A DNA stretch of 64,000 nucleotides from Pseudomonas khavaziana (GCF_019145205.1 NZ_JAHSTT010000005.1:186001-250000), one strand, 5' to 3'; positions 1 to 11,931 are shown, counted from the first letter of the stretch. Program-made: numbers and translations. Notes: generated by a model from the sequence alone, not told the origin.

Positions 1-464
1 TTCCAGACTTCACGCATATCCACATTACGCATGCCGATGCAGCCGTCGGTCCAGTCCAGGGTGTGGAACCACTGCTCCGGGTAGTCCTCGGTATCGGGCG
101 TGCCATGAATCATGATCATGCTGCCCGGTTTCACCCCCTCGCGGCGGGCGCGTGCGGCGTCGCTGATGTTCGGGTAGGAGATGTGCATGGCCAGGTTGAA
201 GCGATCGCTGGTCTTGCGCCAGTCGATCCAGTAGAGACCTTCGGGCGTGCGGCGGTCGCCTTCGATCAGCTTGTGGCCCTTGGGGTTCTTGCCCAGGGAA
301 ATGCGGTAGGTCTTGAACGGTTTGCCGTCGTTGATCAGTTGCAATTGGTGGGCGGACTTGAGCACCAGGACTTTCTCGACCGTTCTACCGCCAAGGGTTT
401 GCACCGTGGCGGCCGGGGACAGCGTGGCGAACGACAGGCAGATCAGAGCAAGCAACCAACGCAT
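1..464 (-). CDS. L,D-transpeptidase (YkuD family), 3' part cut off by window edge
   Basis: Exported murein enzyme that would form meso-DAP cross-links or attach proteins to peptidoglycan in the periplasm. The visible 154 residues begin with a signal peptide (MRWLLALICLSFATLSPAA). A YkuD fold follows, with the catalytic block HGTPDT (about residue 120) and TDGCIGMRN, which holds the nucleophile Cys. The start ATG at 464 has an AAGGGA-type ribosome site about 10 bases upstream. The C-terminus lies outside the window. The family call is firm; the substrate is not known. Confidence 0.85.
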   Translation of the reverse strand, partial: MRWLLALICLSFATLSPAATVQTLGGRTVEKVLVLKSAHQLQLINDGKPFKTYRISLGKNPKGHKLIEGDRRTPEGLYWIDWRKTSDRFNLAMHISYPNISDAARARREGVKPGSMIMIHGTPDTEDYPEQWFHTLDWTDGCIGMRNVDMREVW

Positions 465-501
465 TGAAACGGTATCCCTTTGGCGACGATCGGCCGGCTT
501 G

Positions 502-1050
502 TTATTGGGCGGGCTTGGACAGCGGTGGCACGGACTCGCTGCGCACCGGGTAGGCCTGTTGGCGACGGTCAGCGAAGAAGCATTCTAAGGTACGCCCGAC
601 TGTGCGGAAAGCCAGCTCGGACCAAGGGATATCGGCTTCGTCGAACAGCCTCACTTCCAGGCTTTCCTGGCCAGCGGCGAAGTCCAGGTCGATCAGTTCG
701 GCGCGGTAGAAGATATGCACCTGGCTGATGTGCGGCACATTGATCAGGGTATAGATGCTCAGGTTGCGCACCCGGGCGCAGGCTTCTTCCAGGGTTTCAC
801 GCATGGCGGCCTGTTCGACGGTCTCGCCATTTTCCATAAAGCCGGCGGGCAGGGTCCAGTAACCCAGGCGTGGCTCGATGGCGCGGCGGCACAGCAGCAC
901 CTGGTCGCCCCACACCGGCACGGTACCCGCGACGATGTTGGGATTCTGGTAATGAATGGTCGAGCAGTGATCACACACATAACGCAGGCGTGCGTCGCCC
1001 TCGGGAATGCGTTGGGTAACCGGTTTACCGCACTGGCTGCAGAAATTCAT
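502..1050 (-). CDS. Zinc-ribbon Nudix hydrolase
   Basis: 182-residue Nudix pyrophosphatase with an N-terminal four-cysteine zinc ribbon (CSQCG near residue 4 and CDHC near residue 27). The Nudix box runs from GFMENGE to RETLEE and carries the catalytic glutamates. Relatives hydrolyse nucleoside diphosphate derivatives such as ADP-ribose, NADH or FAD; the substrate here is not deducible. The ATG at 1050 is preferred over an in-frame ATG at 1077 because AGGAAA lies just upstream and the protein then begins directly with the zinc ribbon. It is divergent from the second Nudix gene at 1198. Confidence 0.85.
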   Translation of the reverse strand: MNFCSQCGKPVTQRIPEGDARLRYVCDHCSTIHYQNPNIVAGTVPVWGDQVLLCRRAIEPRLGYWTLPAGFMENGETVEQAAMRETLEEACARVRNLSIYTLINVPHISQVHIFYRAELIDLDFAAGQESLEVRLFDEADIPWSELAFRTVGRTLECFFADRRQQAYPVRSESVPPLSKPAQ

Positions 1051-1197
1051 GCTGGGTTTCCTGAACAATGGGCACATCTTGGCTTGGTGCCGGGCGTTCC
1101 TGCAAGTTGTCGTTTCGCGACATGCACCGGGTTTTGGGCTTGGGCGCCTGCACGCTTTGGTGCATGATGCAAGGTAGCCAACAGACCGAGATGACTC

Positions 1198-1800
1198 ATG
1201 CTGGACGAGCTACTTCGCCGGGTAAGCAATCACACCCCTCACACCTTGGAAACTGACGGGCGTTTCCCCGAGGCCGCGGTACTGGTGCCGATTACCCGCA
1301 GTGACGAACCTGAGCTGATCCTGACCCTGCGCGCCAGCGGCCTGTCGACCCATGGTGGCGAAGTGGCCTTTCCTGGCGGGCGCCGCGACCCTGACGACCC
1401 GGACCTGATCTTCACCGCCTTGCGCGAGGCCGAAGAAGAAATCGGCCTGCCACCCGGCTTGGTCGAGGTGATCGGGCCGTTGAGCCCATTGATTTCCCTG
1501 CATGGCATTCGCGTAACGCCCTACGTGGGCGTCATTCCCGATTACGTCGAATACCTGGCCAACGACGCCGAAATCGCCGCCGTCTTCAGCGTACCCCTGG
1601 AGTTTTTCCGACAGGACCCACGCGAACATACCCACCGGATTGATTATCAGGGTCGCAGTTGGTACGTGCCCAGCTACCGGTTCGGCGAATACAAGATCTG
1701 GGGCCTGACGGCAATCATGATTGTCGAGCTGATCAATCTGCTCTATGACGATGCCAAGATCAGCCTGCACCAGCCGCCCAAGAGTTTTATCAATATCTAA
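1198..1800 (+). CDS. Nudix hydrolase, probable CoA pyrophosphatase (NudL/YeaB type)
   Basis: 200 residues. It has the combined signature of the CoA-pyrophosphatase subfamily: the LTLRASGLSTHGGEVAFPGG stretch (UPF0035 motif) followed directly by a Nudix box ending in REAEEEIGL. Family members cleave CoA and acyl-CoA to 3',5'-ADP and (acyl-)phosphopantetheine. It is followed 35 bases later by the gamma-carbonic anhydrase gene, probably in one transcript. The subfamily motif makes the call fairly specific; activity is inferred from the family. Confidence 0.85.
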   Translation: MLDELLRRVSNHTPHTLETDGRFPEAAVLVPITRSDEPELILTLRASGLSTHGGEVAFPGGRRDPDDPDLIFTALREAEEEIGLPPGLVEVIGPLSPLISLHGIRVTPYVGVIPDYVEYLANDAEIAAVFSVPLEFFRQDPREHTHRIDYQGRSWYVPSYRFGEYKIWGLTAIMIVELINLLYDDAKISLHQPPKSFINI

Positions 1801-1835
1801 GCCATCGCATGAATGGCAAGCCGTGAGGGAAAACC

Positions 1836-2356
<521 letters not shown>

Positions 2357-2360
<4 letters not shown>

Positions 2361-2572
2361 GTGCGGTTGATCGGCCTGTTGCCTCTCCGTGCGTGAGTAT
2401 TTGCGCGCTGGATGAGGACGATATCTGCACCGGTTGCCAGCGCAGCGTGGATGAGATCACGCGCTGGAGTCGCATGGATAACGCCGAGCGCCGGGTGGTG
2501 CTGGGGTTGTGCCATGAGCGGGCGCTGGCGAGTGGGATGATGTGGATGACCCCTGGGAAATCTGGCGCCTGA
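2357..2572 (+). CDS. DUF1289 small cysteine-rich protein
   Basis: 71 residues with the DUF1289 pattern SPCVSIC...[14 protein letters not shown], a four-cysteine cluster likely to bind zinc or an iron-sulfur centre. The function of the family is unknown. The start codon overlaps the stop of the carbonic-anhydrase-like gene (ATGA), so it is probably co-translated. A REPIN follows 10 bases after the stop. Confidence 0.85.
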
Positions 2573-2580
2573 CTGCCCCC

Positions 2581-2684
2581 CCTGTAGGAGCGAGCTTGCT
2601 CGCGAAAAACCCAAGAACACCGCGTATAGTCAGATTCCCCGCGTCATCGTTAACGTTTTTCGCGAGCAAGCTCGCTCCTACAGG
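2581..2684. repeat. REPIN, class A (GTAGGAGCGAGCTTGCTCG)
   Basis: Two inverted copies of the TGTAGGAGCGAGCTTGCTCG palindrome enclose about 50 bases. This is the most common intergenic repeat in the window. It sits between DUF1289 and the VUT transporter, directly before the latter's start region. Confidence 0.9.
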
Positions 2685-2695
2685 TTTTCTGCCCC

Positions 2696-3163
2696 ATGTT
2701 TTTCCTGATCGCCTACATCAGCAGCGTCGTGCTGATCAACTTCGCCTTCTCCACTGCCCCGCACCTGGACGTCATCTGGTCTGCCTGGGGTGGCTTGGTA
2801 TTTATCCTGCGCGACATGGTGCAAACCCGCTTCGGCCACGGTGCCATCATCGCCATGCTGGCGGCGCTGGTGCTGTCGTATATCACCTCCGATCCATCCA
2901 TTGCCCTGGCCAGTGCCACGGCGTTCGCGGTGTCCGAGTGCATCGACTGGCTGGTATTCAGCATCACCAAGCGCCCGCTGCATGACCGCCTGTGGATAAG
3001 TTCGGCGCTGAGCATTCCCCTCGATACCTTTATCTTTTTCGGCCTGATCGGTGCGCTGACGCCTGCGGTGGCCGGTACTGCGCTGGTGTCGAAGTTCGCC
3101 GGGGTCACGGTGGTGTGGTTGATCATGGCCTGGCGCCTGCGCAAGCGTGCCGTCGCCAACTGA
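2696..3163 (+). CDS. VUT family transporter (YhhQ-like)
   Basis: 155-residue integral membrane protein with five or so hydrophobic segments. It matches the vitamin-uptake/queuosine-precursor family (PF02592), including the SAxAFAVSEciDWLvFsiTKRPL block and the LSIPLDTFIFF segment. Family members import 7-deazaguanine queuosine precursors. It is shorter than E. coli YhhQ (about 220 residues), a common length in pseudomonads. The substrate is inferred from the family, and no preQ1 riboswitch was seen upstream, where a REPIN ends 12 bases before the ATG. Confidence 0.75.
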   Translation: MFFLIAYISSVVLINFAFSTAPHLDVIWSAWGGLVFILRDMVQTRFGHGAIIAMLAALVLSYITSDPSIALASATAFAVSECIDWLVFSITKRPLHDRLWISSALSIPLDTFIFFGLIGALTPAVAGTALVSKFAGVTVVWLIMAWRLRKRAVAN

Positions 3164-3232
3164 GGCCAATTCTTGCAGTTCATGTAAAATGCCGGCCTTT
3201 CTCCCCATGATCCGCTCCCCTGAGGACCTGAG

Positions 3233-4414
3233 ATGACCCGAATCGGAACTCCATTGTCGCCAACCGCGACCCGTGTTTTGCTGTGTGGCTGCGGTGAGCT
3301 GGGCAAGGAAGTGGTAATCGAGCTGCAACGCCTGGGCGTTGAAGTGATTGCCGTGGATCGTTACGCCAACGCGCCGGCCATGCAGGTGGCGCACCGTAGC
3401 CATGTGATCAACATGCTCGACGGCGCCGCCCTGCGTGCGGTGATCGAGGCGGAGAAGCCACATTTCATCGTGCCGGAAATCGAAGCCATCGCCACTGCGA
3501 CCCTGGTGGAACTGGAAGCCGAAGGCTTCACGGTGATCCCGACCGCCCGCGCCACATCGCTGACCATGAACCGCGAAGGCATCCGTCGCCTGGCCGCCGA
3601 AGAGCTGGACCTGCCGACCTCACCGTATCACTTCGCCGACACCTTTGAAGACTACAGCAAGGCCGTCCAGGACCTGGGCTTCCCCTGCGTGGTCAAGCCG
3701 GTGATGAGTTCGTCGGGTAAGGGCCAGAGCCTGCTGCGCAGCGCAGAAGATGTGCAAAAAGCCTGGGATTACGCCCAGGAAGGCGGGCGTGCCGGTAAAG
3801 GCCGGGTGATCATCGAAGGCTTTATCGATTTTGACTACGAAATCACCCTGCTGACCGTGCGTCATGTTGGCGGCACCACTTTCTGTGCACCGGTTGGTCA
3901 TCGTCAGGAGAAGGGCGACTATCAGGAATCCTGGCAGCCACAGGCCATGAGCCCGATTGCCCTGGCCGAGTCCGAGCGCGTTGCCAAGGCGGTAACCGAA
4001 GCCCTGGGCGGCCGCGGTCTGTTTGGTGTGGAGTTGTTCATCAAGGGCGATCAGGTGTGGTTCAGCGAAGTGTCGCCGCGCCCACATGACACCGGTCTGG
4101 TGACCCTTATTTCCCAGGACCTGTCGCAGTTTGCCCTGCACGCCCGTGCCATCCTCGGCCTGCCGATCCCGTTGATCCGTCAGTTCGGGCCTTCGGCGTC
4201 GGCGGTGATCCTGGTGGAAGGGCAGTCGACCCAGACCGCGTTTGCTAATCTGGGCGCGGCGTTGAGTGAGCCGGACACGGCGTTGCGCCTGTTTGGCAAG
4301 CCAGAGGTCAACGGCCAGCGCCGCATGGGTGTGGCGTTGGCGCGGGATGAGTCGATTGAAGCGGCTCGTGCCAAGGCGACCCGGGCCTCCCAAGCGGTTG
4401 TTGTAGAGCTCTAA
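3233..4414 (+). CDS. purT: Formate-dependent phosphoribosylglycinamide formyltransferase
   Basis: 393 residues, the normal PurT length. Converts GAR, formate and ATP to FGAR in step three of purine synthesis, bypassing the folate-dependent PurN. N-terminal nucleotide-binding fold with CGCGELGKE, central ATP-grasp domain with the [14 protein letters not shown] phosphate loop, and the [10 protein letters not shown] signature near residue 285. The ribosome site GAGGA precedes the ATG. A class-B REPIN immediately follows the stop. No operator was recognised. Confidence 0.97.
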   Translation: MTRIGTPLSPTATRVLLCGCGELGKEVVIELQRLGVEVIAVDRYANAPAMQVAHRSHVINMLDGAALRAVIEAEKPHFIVPEIEAIATATLVELEAEGFTVIPTARATSLTMNREGIRRLAAEELDLPTSPYHFADTFEDYSKAVQDLGFPCVVKPVMSSSGKGQSLLRSAEDVQKAWDYAQEGGRAGKGRVIIEGFIDFDYEITLLTVRHVGGTTFCAPVGHRQEKGDYQESWQPQAMSPIALAESERVAKAVTEALGGRGLFGVELFIKGDQVWFSEVSPRPHDTGLVTLISQDLSQFALHARAILGLPIPLIRQFGPSASAVILVEGQSTQTAFANLGAALSEPDTALRLFGKPEVNGQRRMGVALARDESIEAARAKATRASQAVVVEL

Positions 4415-4420
4415 AAGCAT

Positions 4421-4500
4421 CGGAAGCAAGCCCCCTCCCACATTTAACTGCGTATAACCTCTGGAATGCGGTCGAATGTGGGAGGGGGCTTGCTCCCGAT
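4421..4500. repeat. REPIN, class B (GTGGGAGGGGGCTTGCTCCC)
   Basis: Inverted copies of the second repeat class (AGCAAGCCCCCTCCCACAT and its complement) lie between the convergent purT and MFS genes and may act as a two-way terminator. Confidence 0.88.
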
Positions 4501-4506
4501 AGCGGT

Positions 4507-5820
4507 TTATCCGGCGACCTTGTTCAAATCATTATCCCGCGTCTCTTTCAGGCACAGCACCGCAATCAAGCTCAACAACGCTGCCGCCGACACATACCCA
4601 CCGACATAACTCAGCCCACCCATCGCCACCAGCTTGGTCGCGAAGAACGGTGCTGCAGACGCCCCGACAATCCCACCCAGGTTATACGCCGCCGAAGCAC
4701 CGGTATAACGCACACGCGTCGGGAACAACTCCGGCAGCAGGGCACCCATCGGTGCGAAGGTCACACCCATCAGAAACAGCTCCAAAGCCAGGAACAGCGC
4801 CACGGCCCAGGTCGAGCCGTGGGTCAGCAGTGGCTCCATGGTAAAGCCCGAGAGAATCGCCAGGATCGCCCCAACGATCAGCACCGGCTTACGTCCATAA
4901 CGATCACTGGCCAGCGCTGCCAGCGGCGTCGCCAAGCCCATGAACAGCACGGCAAAGCACAGTAAGCCGAGGAACGTCTCGCGGCTGTAGCCCAGTGTGG
5001 AAACGCCGTAGCTCAGGGAAAACGCCGTGGTGATGTAGAACAGCGCGTAGCACACCACCATCGACGCGGCGCCCAGAAGCACCGGCAGCCAATGCTGGCT
5101 GAACAGTTCTACCAGCGGCACTTTCACCGGCGCTTCTTTAGCGACGGCGTTGGCGAACACCGGGGTCTCGTGCAGCTTGAGGCGCGCATACAGGCCGACC
5201 ATCACCAGTGCAGCGCTGAGGATGAACGGAATGCGCCAGCCCCAACTGCGGAACTGCTCGTCATCCAGGCTCATGGCCAAGATCAGGAACAAGCCGTTGG
5301 CCGCCAAAAAGCCAATCGATGGGCCCAATTGCGGAAACATGCCAAACCAGGCGCGCTTGCCCTTGGGCGCATTCTCGGTCGCCAGCAATGCCGCGCCGCC
5401 CCATTCCCCGCCAAGGCCCAGGCCCTGGCCGAAGCGCAATACACACAACAGGATCGGTGCCCAGGCGCCGATGCTGTCGTAGCCTGGCAGCAAGCCGATC
5501 AAGGTGGTGCACACGCCCATCAGCAGCAGCGAGGCCACCAGGGTGGATTTACGCCCGATACGGTCACCGAAGTGGCCGAACAACGCCGAGCCCAGCGGGC
5601 GGGCGATAAAGGCGATGCCGAAGGTCAGGAACGAGGCCAGCATCTGCGCGGTTCCGGAGCTCTGGGGAAAAAACACCGGGCCGATCACCAGTGCCGCAGC
5701 CGTGGCGTAGATATAGAAATCGTAGAACTCGATAGCGGTGCCGACGATGCTCGCCGTGGCGACACGTGCGGTCGAGTTGGTCGGCGCGGCGCTCGCAGCC
5801 TCTTGGTAGGTGGTGCTCAT
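4507..5820 (-). CDS. MFS transporter, metabolite:H+ symporter (MHS) family
   Basis: 437 residues with 12 predicted membrane segments. Sugar/MHS signatures are visible: FYDFYIYATAAALV in TM1, the loop 2-3 motif GHFGDRIGRKSTL, and RFGQGLGLGGEWGGAALL. Members (ProP, KgtP, ShiA, YdfJ) import small organic acids, osmolytes or shikimate with protons; the substrate here cannot be read from sequence. The ATG at 5820 is preferred over that at 5841 because AGGGA lies about 8 bases upstream. Confidence 0.88.
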   Translation of the reverse strand: MSTTYQEAASAAPTNSTARVATASIVGTAIEFYDFYIYATAAALVIGPVFFPQSSGTAQMLASFLTFGIAFIARPLGSALFGHFGDRIGRKSTLVASLLLMGVCTTLIGLLPGYDSIGAWAPILLCVLRFGQGLGLGGEWGGAALLATENAPKGKRAWFGMFPQLGPSIGFLAANGLFLILAMSLDDEQFRSWGWRIPFILSAALVMVGLYARLKLHETPVFANAVAKEAPVKVPLVELFSQHWLPVLLGAASMVVCYALFYITTAFSLSYGVSTLGYSRETFLGLLCFAVLFMGLATPLAALASDRYGRKPVLIVGAILAILSGFTMEPLLTHGSTWAVALFLALELFLMGVTFAPMGALLPELFPTRVRYTGASAAYNLGGIVGASAAPFFATKLVAMGGLSYVGGYVSAAALLSLIAVLCLKETRDNDLNKVAG

Positions 5821-6075
5821 GGCAGTATCCCTGACGGTCATTGCGCGTTTGGACGCGGATTATTATTGGTCGAACACCCATGGATCAGGGTTGTGCGCGG
5901 GGCGGCTCGGGATGGGAGCAAACACCGGTCGGACATGATGAAGCGGTGCCTGGACACGCTGAGTGCGGGTAGCACGCGGTCGGGCGGGGCTTGGGTAAGC
6001 CGGATGGATTATAGGAAGGAGGTTGGAATTACAACAAGTGGTTGGAATGCCACATTGGATTTGGTTTGTCAGGGA

Positions 6076-7314
6076 TTATGCGGCGACGGGCACATGGCTG
6101 GTATGCCAGATCAATACCTTGCTCACCCGGTTGTCCTCGGTCTCGAGGATTTCCAGGCGATAGCGGCCGATCTTCAGGCACACCGCGCAATCCGGAATGG
6201 TTTCCAGGGCCTCGGTCACCAGGCCGTTGAGGGTCTTGGGACCATCGCTGGGCAGGTGCCAGCCCAGGCTCTTGTTCAGTTCGCGGATCGAGGCAGCGCC
6301 GTCGATGATGTAGCGGCCATCGGTCTGGGCTTCGATATGCGGGTTATCCACAGCGTGGTCGCTTTCGAATTCGCCGACGATCTCTTCAAGAATGTCTTCC
6401 AGGGTGACAATGCCCAGCACTTCGCCGTATTCGTCCACCACCATGCCCAGGCGCCGCTGCTGCTTGTGGAAGTTCAGCAGTTGCAGTTGCAATGGCGTGC
6501 TTTCCGGGACGAAGTAGGGTTCGTGGCAGGCAGCGAGCAGCGCCTCTTTGGTCAGGCCGGCGTCGGGCAGCAGGTGCTGGACCTGCCGGGTGTTGAGCAC
6601 CGCTTCGACCTGGTTGATATCGCTGTGGAACACCGGCAGGCGGGTGCGTTGGGAGCTGCGCAGTTGTTCGATGATCTCGTCGATCGAGTCATCCAGGTTG
6701 ATACCGTCCACTTCGCTGCGTGGTACCAGGATGTCGTTGACGGTGATGTTATCCAGGGCGTGGATACCAGGCATCGCGGGCATGCGGTCTTCGTCGGCTT
6801 CGGGCTGCGGTTCGTTGTCGTGGTGGGGTTGGGGCTCGTCGCTGTGTTTCACCACGCCGGCCTTGCGGGCAAACGGGCGCAGCAGCAACAGGCTGATGCC
6901 ATTGAGCAGCCAGGCCAGGGGGTAGAGGATTTTCAGCGGTACGCCCAGCAGGGCGTTACCAAAACCCAGCACCGCCTGTGGATGGCGGGTGGCCAGGGCG
7001 CGGGGCAGGTAGTCGGCGAGTATCAGCAGCAGGGTGCAGGAGATCAGCCAACCCAGCCATGGGCCGTTCTGCGCCCAGGCATAGATTGCCAGCAGCGTGC
7101 AGAGGATCACCACCGCGGCACGGCACAGGCTGTTGCACAGGATCAGGCTATAGCGCGGGAAGCTCAGGCGTGCGGCAGCCTTGTCGCCCTGGCGTGTACC
7201 GGGGCGCAGGGCCAGCAGGTGTTGCTGCGCGGCTTCAATGGCGGTAAACAGCGCCGCCCATAAAACCAGCAGGGCAATTACGGCGAGCATCGGCCCTAAG
7301 GGCAAGTTGTCCAT
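6076..7314 (-). CDS. CNNM/CorC-type membrane protein (DUF21-CBS-CorC_HlyC)
   Basis: 412 residues in the order DUF21 membrane domain (about 1-150), paired CBS domains (about 195-310, including VDEYGEVLGIVTLEDILEEIVGE) and a C-terminal CorC/HlyC transporter-associated domain. Relatives (YfjD/CNNM) export Mg2+ or related divalent cations and bind ATP-Mg at the CBS pair. A charged insert rich in His, Glu and Pro (about 160-185) separates the membrane and CBS parts. It is 12 bases downstream of ypjD, so likely one transcript. Confidence 0.87.
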   Translation of the reverse strand: MDNLPLGPMLAVIALLVLWAALFTAIEAAQQHLLALRPGTRQGDKAAARLSFPRYSLILCNSLCRAAVVILCTLLAIYAWAQNGPWLGWLISCTLLLILADYLPRALATRHPQAVLGFGNALLGVPLKILYPLAWLLNGISLLLLRPFARKAGVVKHSDEPQPHHDNEPQPEADEDRMPAMPGIHALDNITVNDILVPRSEVDGINLDDSIDEIIEQLRSSQRTRLPVFHSDINQVEAVLNTRQVQHLLPDAGLTKEALLAACHEPYFVPESTPLQLQLLNFHKQQRRLGMVVDEYGEVLGIVTLEDILEEIVGEFESDHAVDNPHIEAQTDGRYIIDGAASIRELNKSLGWHLPSDGPKTLNGLVTEALETIPDCAVCLKIGRYRLEILETEDNRVSKVLIWHTSHVPVAA

Positions 7315-7326
7315 GATCGCTGCCCG

Positions 7327-8139
7327 TCAGATATGCAGGATGTATTCGCGAACCAGCTTGCTGCCGAAATAGGCCAGCATCAGCAGGCAGAAACCGGCCA
7401 GGGTCCAGCGGATTGCCTTGTGCCCGCGCCAGCCGAGGCGGTTGCGGCCCCACAGCAACACGCTGAACACCACCCAGGCCAGGCACGCCAGCAAGGTCTT
7501 GTGCACCAGGTGCTGGGCGAACAGGTTCTCGACGAACAGCCAGCCGGAGATCAGCGATAGCGACAGCAGGGTCCAGCCGGCCCACAGGAACCCGAACAGC
7601 AGGCTTTCCATGGTTTGCAGCGGCGGGAAGTTCTTGATCAGCCCGGACGGGTGCTTGTGCTTGAGCTGGTGGTCCTGCAACAGCAGGAGCAGGGCCTGGA
7701 ACACCGCGATGGTGAACATGCCGTAGGCCAGGATCGACAACAGGATATGGGCAAGGATGCCCGGTTCCTCGTCAATCACCTGCACGGTGCCAGTGGGCGC
7801 GAATTGCGCCAGCAGCACTGTCAGCATGCCCAAGGGGAATAGCAGCACCAGCAGGTTCTCGACTGGAATGCGGTAGCAGGCCAGCAGCGTCAGCGCGATG
7901 ACGGCAGCGGCGATCAGGCTGGCGGCGCTGAAAAAGTCCAGGCCCAGGCCCACCGGCGTCATCAGGTGAGTGAACAGGCTGGCGGCATGGGCCAGCAGGG
8001 CCAGCACGCCAAGGCCGACGAGCAGACGTTTGTCCGCTTTGGCGCCTTGGGCCAGACGAGTGCCCTGATAGAGAGTCGCAGCGGCATACAAAATGGCGGC
8101 GGCGAGGCTGGGTAGCAAACTGGGTGACAAGGGGAGCAT
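7327..8139 (-). CDS. ypjD: CcsA/CcmC-like inner membrane protein YpjD
   Basis: 270 residues with eight hydrophobic segments, matching the cytochrome c assembly (CcsA/HemX) fold. Members handle or bind haem in the inner membrane; the role of YpjD itself is not firmly known. The ATG at 8139 is chosen because CAGGA precedes it and the length matches the family; a longer reading to 8184 adds 15 unlikely residues. It is divergent from ffh, as is usual in Pseudomonas. Confidence 0.85.
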   Translation of the reverse strand: MLPLSPSLLPSLAAAILYAAATLYQGTRLAQGAKADKRLLVGLGVLALLAHAASLFTHLMTPVGLGLDFFSAASLIAAAVIALTLLACYRIPVENLLVLLFPLGMLTVLLAQFAPTGTVQVIDEEPGILAHILLSILAYGMFTIAVFQALLLLLQDHQLKHKHPSGLIKNFPPLQTMESLLFGFLWAGWTLLSLSLISGWLFVENLFAQHLVHKTLLACLAWVVFSVLLWGRNRLGWRGHKAIRWTLAGFCLLMLAYFGSKLVREYILHI

Positions 8140-8358
8140 AAATCCTGATAGACAAGCCCGAAAGGCGCTGAGTTTGGCACACACCCGCGCTCCACGAAAG
8201 ACTCCCGGGCCAGACAGCGGGTGTGCATGGGCGCAGTCTTCGCTATAATCCGCGACCTGCCCACGCCGCAGGCTCGCCGAGCGCTGTTTTTAATAGCGAT
8301 TTACCACAGCCTGGGCCGCCATTACCTCGGTCTTCCATAGGGCCTGAAAGGATCGCGC

Positions 8359-9735
<1,377 letters not shown>

Positions 9736-9886
9736 AAGATTCGAGCGGGAGTTCACTCCTGCTCCGACCCACAGGGATGTGGGATCTCCAGCAAACCCGC
9801 CGTTGGCGGGGGCTGACTCGCCGTTTTAACCGACGGCTCTATAGCAGATCTGAGTGGCACGCTGACTAGGCGCCAGAAAAAGACAT

Positions 9887-9914
9887 TTGCAAAAGTCCGG
9901 ATATTCCTTAGAAT
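9887..9914 (+). promoter_or_regulatory. Sigma-70 promoter of the rpsP operon
   Basis: TTGCAA (9887-9892), a 16-base spacer, and TAGAAT (9909-9914), about 70 bases before rpsP. It follows a short GC hairpin (9796-9810) that may end ffh transcripts but lacks a T run. Confidence 0.6.
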
Positions 9915-9986
9915 ATGCGGCCTTTCGGGCACCTATGCCCGCTGTGCATTTAGATTTGCAGCACCGACTACAGGAACGATGTTCAC

Positions 9987-10238
9987 ATGCTAACAATCCG
10001 TCTTGCCCTTGGCGGCTCCAAAAAGCGCCCGTTTTACCACTTGACCGTAACCGACAGCCGCAACCCGCGCGACGGTTCGCACAAGGAACAGGTTGGTTTC
10101 TTCAACCCTGTTGCTCGTGGTCAAGAAGTTCGTCTGTCCGTGAACCAAGAGCGCGTAGCCTACTGGCTGAGCGTTGGCGCACAGCCATCCGAGCGCGTTG
10201 CAAAACTGTTGAAGGACTCGGCTAAGGCCGCAGCCTGA
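9987..10238 (+). CDS. rpsP: 30S ribosomal protein S16
   Basis: 83 residues; starts [19 protein letters not shown], the conserved bS16 N-terminus. Structural protein of the 30S body needed for early assembly. First gene of the conserved rpsP-rimM-trmD-rplS operon, five bases before rimM. Confidence 0.98.
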   Translation: MLTIRLALGGSKKRPFYHLTVTDSRNPRDGSHKEQVGFFNPVARGQEVRLSVNQERVAYWLSVGAQPSERVAKLLKDSAKAAA

Positions 10239-10243
10239 GCAAT

Positions 10244-10780
10244 ATGAACGCGACGCCAGCTGTTGCTGATGATTTGATCGTTATCGGCAAGATTTACTCT
10301 GTTCATGGCGTTCGCGGCGAAGTGAAGGTGTATTCCTTTACTGATCCGACTGAAAACCTGTTGCAGTACAAGACCTGGACGCTCAAGCGTGAGGGTAGTG
10401 TGAAACAGGTTGAGCTGGTCAGTGGACGCGGGAGCGATAAGTTCCTGGTCGCGAAGCTCAAGGGTCTTGATGATCGTGAAGAAGCTCGTCTTCTGGCCGG
10501 TTATGAGATCTGCGTGCCGCGCAACCTGTTCCCTGAATTGACCGACGGCGAGTACTACTGGTACCAACTCGAAGGTCTGAAGGTTATCGATCAACTCGGG
10601 CAATTGCTGGGGAAAATCGACCATCTTCTGGAAACCGGCGCCAATGATGTAATGGTGGTCAAGCCTTGCGCTGGCAGCCTGGATGATCGCGAACGCCTGT
10701 TGCCCTATACCGAGCAATGCGTGTTGGCCGTCGACCTGGCAGCGGGCGAGATGAAGGTGGAATGGGACGCGGACTTCTAA
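10244..10780 (+). CDS. rimM: Ribosome maturation factor RimM
   Basis: 178 residues. Binds S19 and helps mature the 3' domain of 16S rRNA. N-terminal barrel with [16 protein letters not shown], and a C-terminal PRC-barrel with [13 protein letters not shown] and a VEWDADF end. Lies between rpsP and trmD in the usual order, two bases before the trmD start. Confidence 0.97.
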   Translation: MNATPAVADDLIVIGKIYSVHGVRGEVKVYSFTDPTENLLQYKTWTLKREGSVKQVELVSGRGSDKFLVAKLKGLDDREEARLLAGYEICVPRNLFPELTDGEYYWYQLEGLKVIDQLGQLLGKIDHLLETGANDVMVVKPCAGSLDDRERLLPYTEQCVLAVDLAAGEMKVEWDADF

Positions 10781-10782
10781 GC

Positions 10783-11535
10783 GTGGCTAATTTGCGCATT
10801 GAAGTGATCAGTTTGTTTCCCGAGATGTTTTCCGCCATCAGCGAGTACGGCATCACCAGTCGGGCGGTGAAACAGGGGCTGTTGCAGCTTACCTGTTGGA
10901 ACCCGCGAGACTACACGACGGATCGACATCACACTGTGGACGACCGCCCATTTGGCGGTGGCCCGGGCATGGTGATGAAGATCAAGCCCCTGGAAGATGC
11001 GTTGGTTCAGGCCAAGGCAGCCGCCGGGGAGAAGGCGAAGGTAATTTACCTGTCCCCTCAAGGCCGTCAGCTGAAACAGGCGGCGGTACGCGAACTGGCG
11101 AATGAGGAAAGTTTGATCCTGATTGCCGGTCGCTATGAAGGCATTGACGAGCGTTTTATTGAAGCTCATGTCGATGAAGAGTGGTCGATTGGGGACTATG
11201 TATTGTCTGGCGGCGAGCTGCCGGCAATGGTCCTGATAGATGCGGTTACACGACTGCTGCCTGGAGCTTTAGGGCATGTGGACTCTGCGGAGGAAGATTC
11301 CTTCACGGATGGTTTGCTGGATTGCCCGCACTACACCCGACCGGAGGTGTATGCGGATCAGCGTGTTCCCGACGTATTGCTAAGTGGCAATCACGCACAC
11401 ATCCGGCGTTGGCGTTTACAGCAGTCCCTTGGTCGGACCTATGAACGACGCGCCGATCTTCTGGAAAGCCGCTCGCTTTCTGGAGAAGAGAAGAAGCTGC
11501 TCGAGGAATACATCCTCGCGCGGGACGATAGTTAA
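10783..11535 (+). CDS. trmD: tRNA (guanine-37-N1)-methyltransferase
   Basis: 250 residues. Methylates G37 of tRNAs reading CNN/GGG codons and prevents +1 frameshifts. SPOUT trefoil-knot fold: [12 protein letters not shown] start, [10 protein letters not shown] loop, [11 protein letters not shown] and [12 protein letters not shown] knot motifs. The start is taken as GTG at 10783, two bases after the rimM stop. The longer frame from 10717 would overlap rimM by 64 bases and adds residues not found in the family. Confidence 0.96.
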   Translation: MANLRIEVISLFPEMFSAISEYGITSRAVKQGLLQLTCWNPRDYTTDRHHTVDDRPFGGGPGMVMKIKPLEDALVQAKAAAGEKAKVIYLSPQGRQLKQAAVRELANEESLILIAGRYEGIDERFIEAHVDEEWSIGDYVLSGGELPAMVLIDAVTRLLPGALGHVDSAEEDSFTDGLLDCPHYTRPEVYADQRVPDVLLSGNHAHIRRWRLQQSLGRTYERRADLLESRSLSGEEKKLLEEYILARDDS

Positions 11536-11580
11536 CAACGTATCGATGGTAGGTCCATTGACTTACCTTAGGAGCACAGC

Positions 11581-11931
11581 ATGACTAACAAAATCATCCT
11601 TGCACTCGAAGCAGAGCAGATGACCAAAGAGATCCCTACCTTTGCCCCGGGCGACACTATTGTCGTTCAGGTGAAAGTGAAGGAAGGCGACCGTTCGCGT
11701 CTGCAAGCGTTCGAAGGCGTGGTAATCGCCAAGCGTAACCGTGGTGTGAACAGTGCTTTCACTGTTCGTAAAATCTCCAACGGTGTTGGCGTAGAGCGTA
11801 CTTTCCAGACCTACAGCCCGCAGATCGACAGCATGGCCGTTAAGCGTCGCGGTGACGTACGTAAAGCCAAGCTGTACTACCTGCGTGACCTGTCCGGTAA
11901 AGCAGCTCGCATCAAGGAAAAACTGGCTTAA
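11581..11931 (+). CDS. rplS: 50S ribosomal protein L19
   Basis: 116 residues with the bL19 block [18 protein letters not shown] and [16 protein letters not shown]. Sits at the 30S/50S interface. Last gene of the rpsP operon, preceded by TAGGAG and followed by an intrinsic terminator. Confidence 0.98.

Noticed and set aside
5092..7263. A 723-residue open frame on the plus strand
   Set aside because: It is antisense to the MFS and CorC-type genes and arises from high-GC codon bias; its composition is His/Gln/Gly-rich with no domain.
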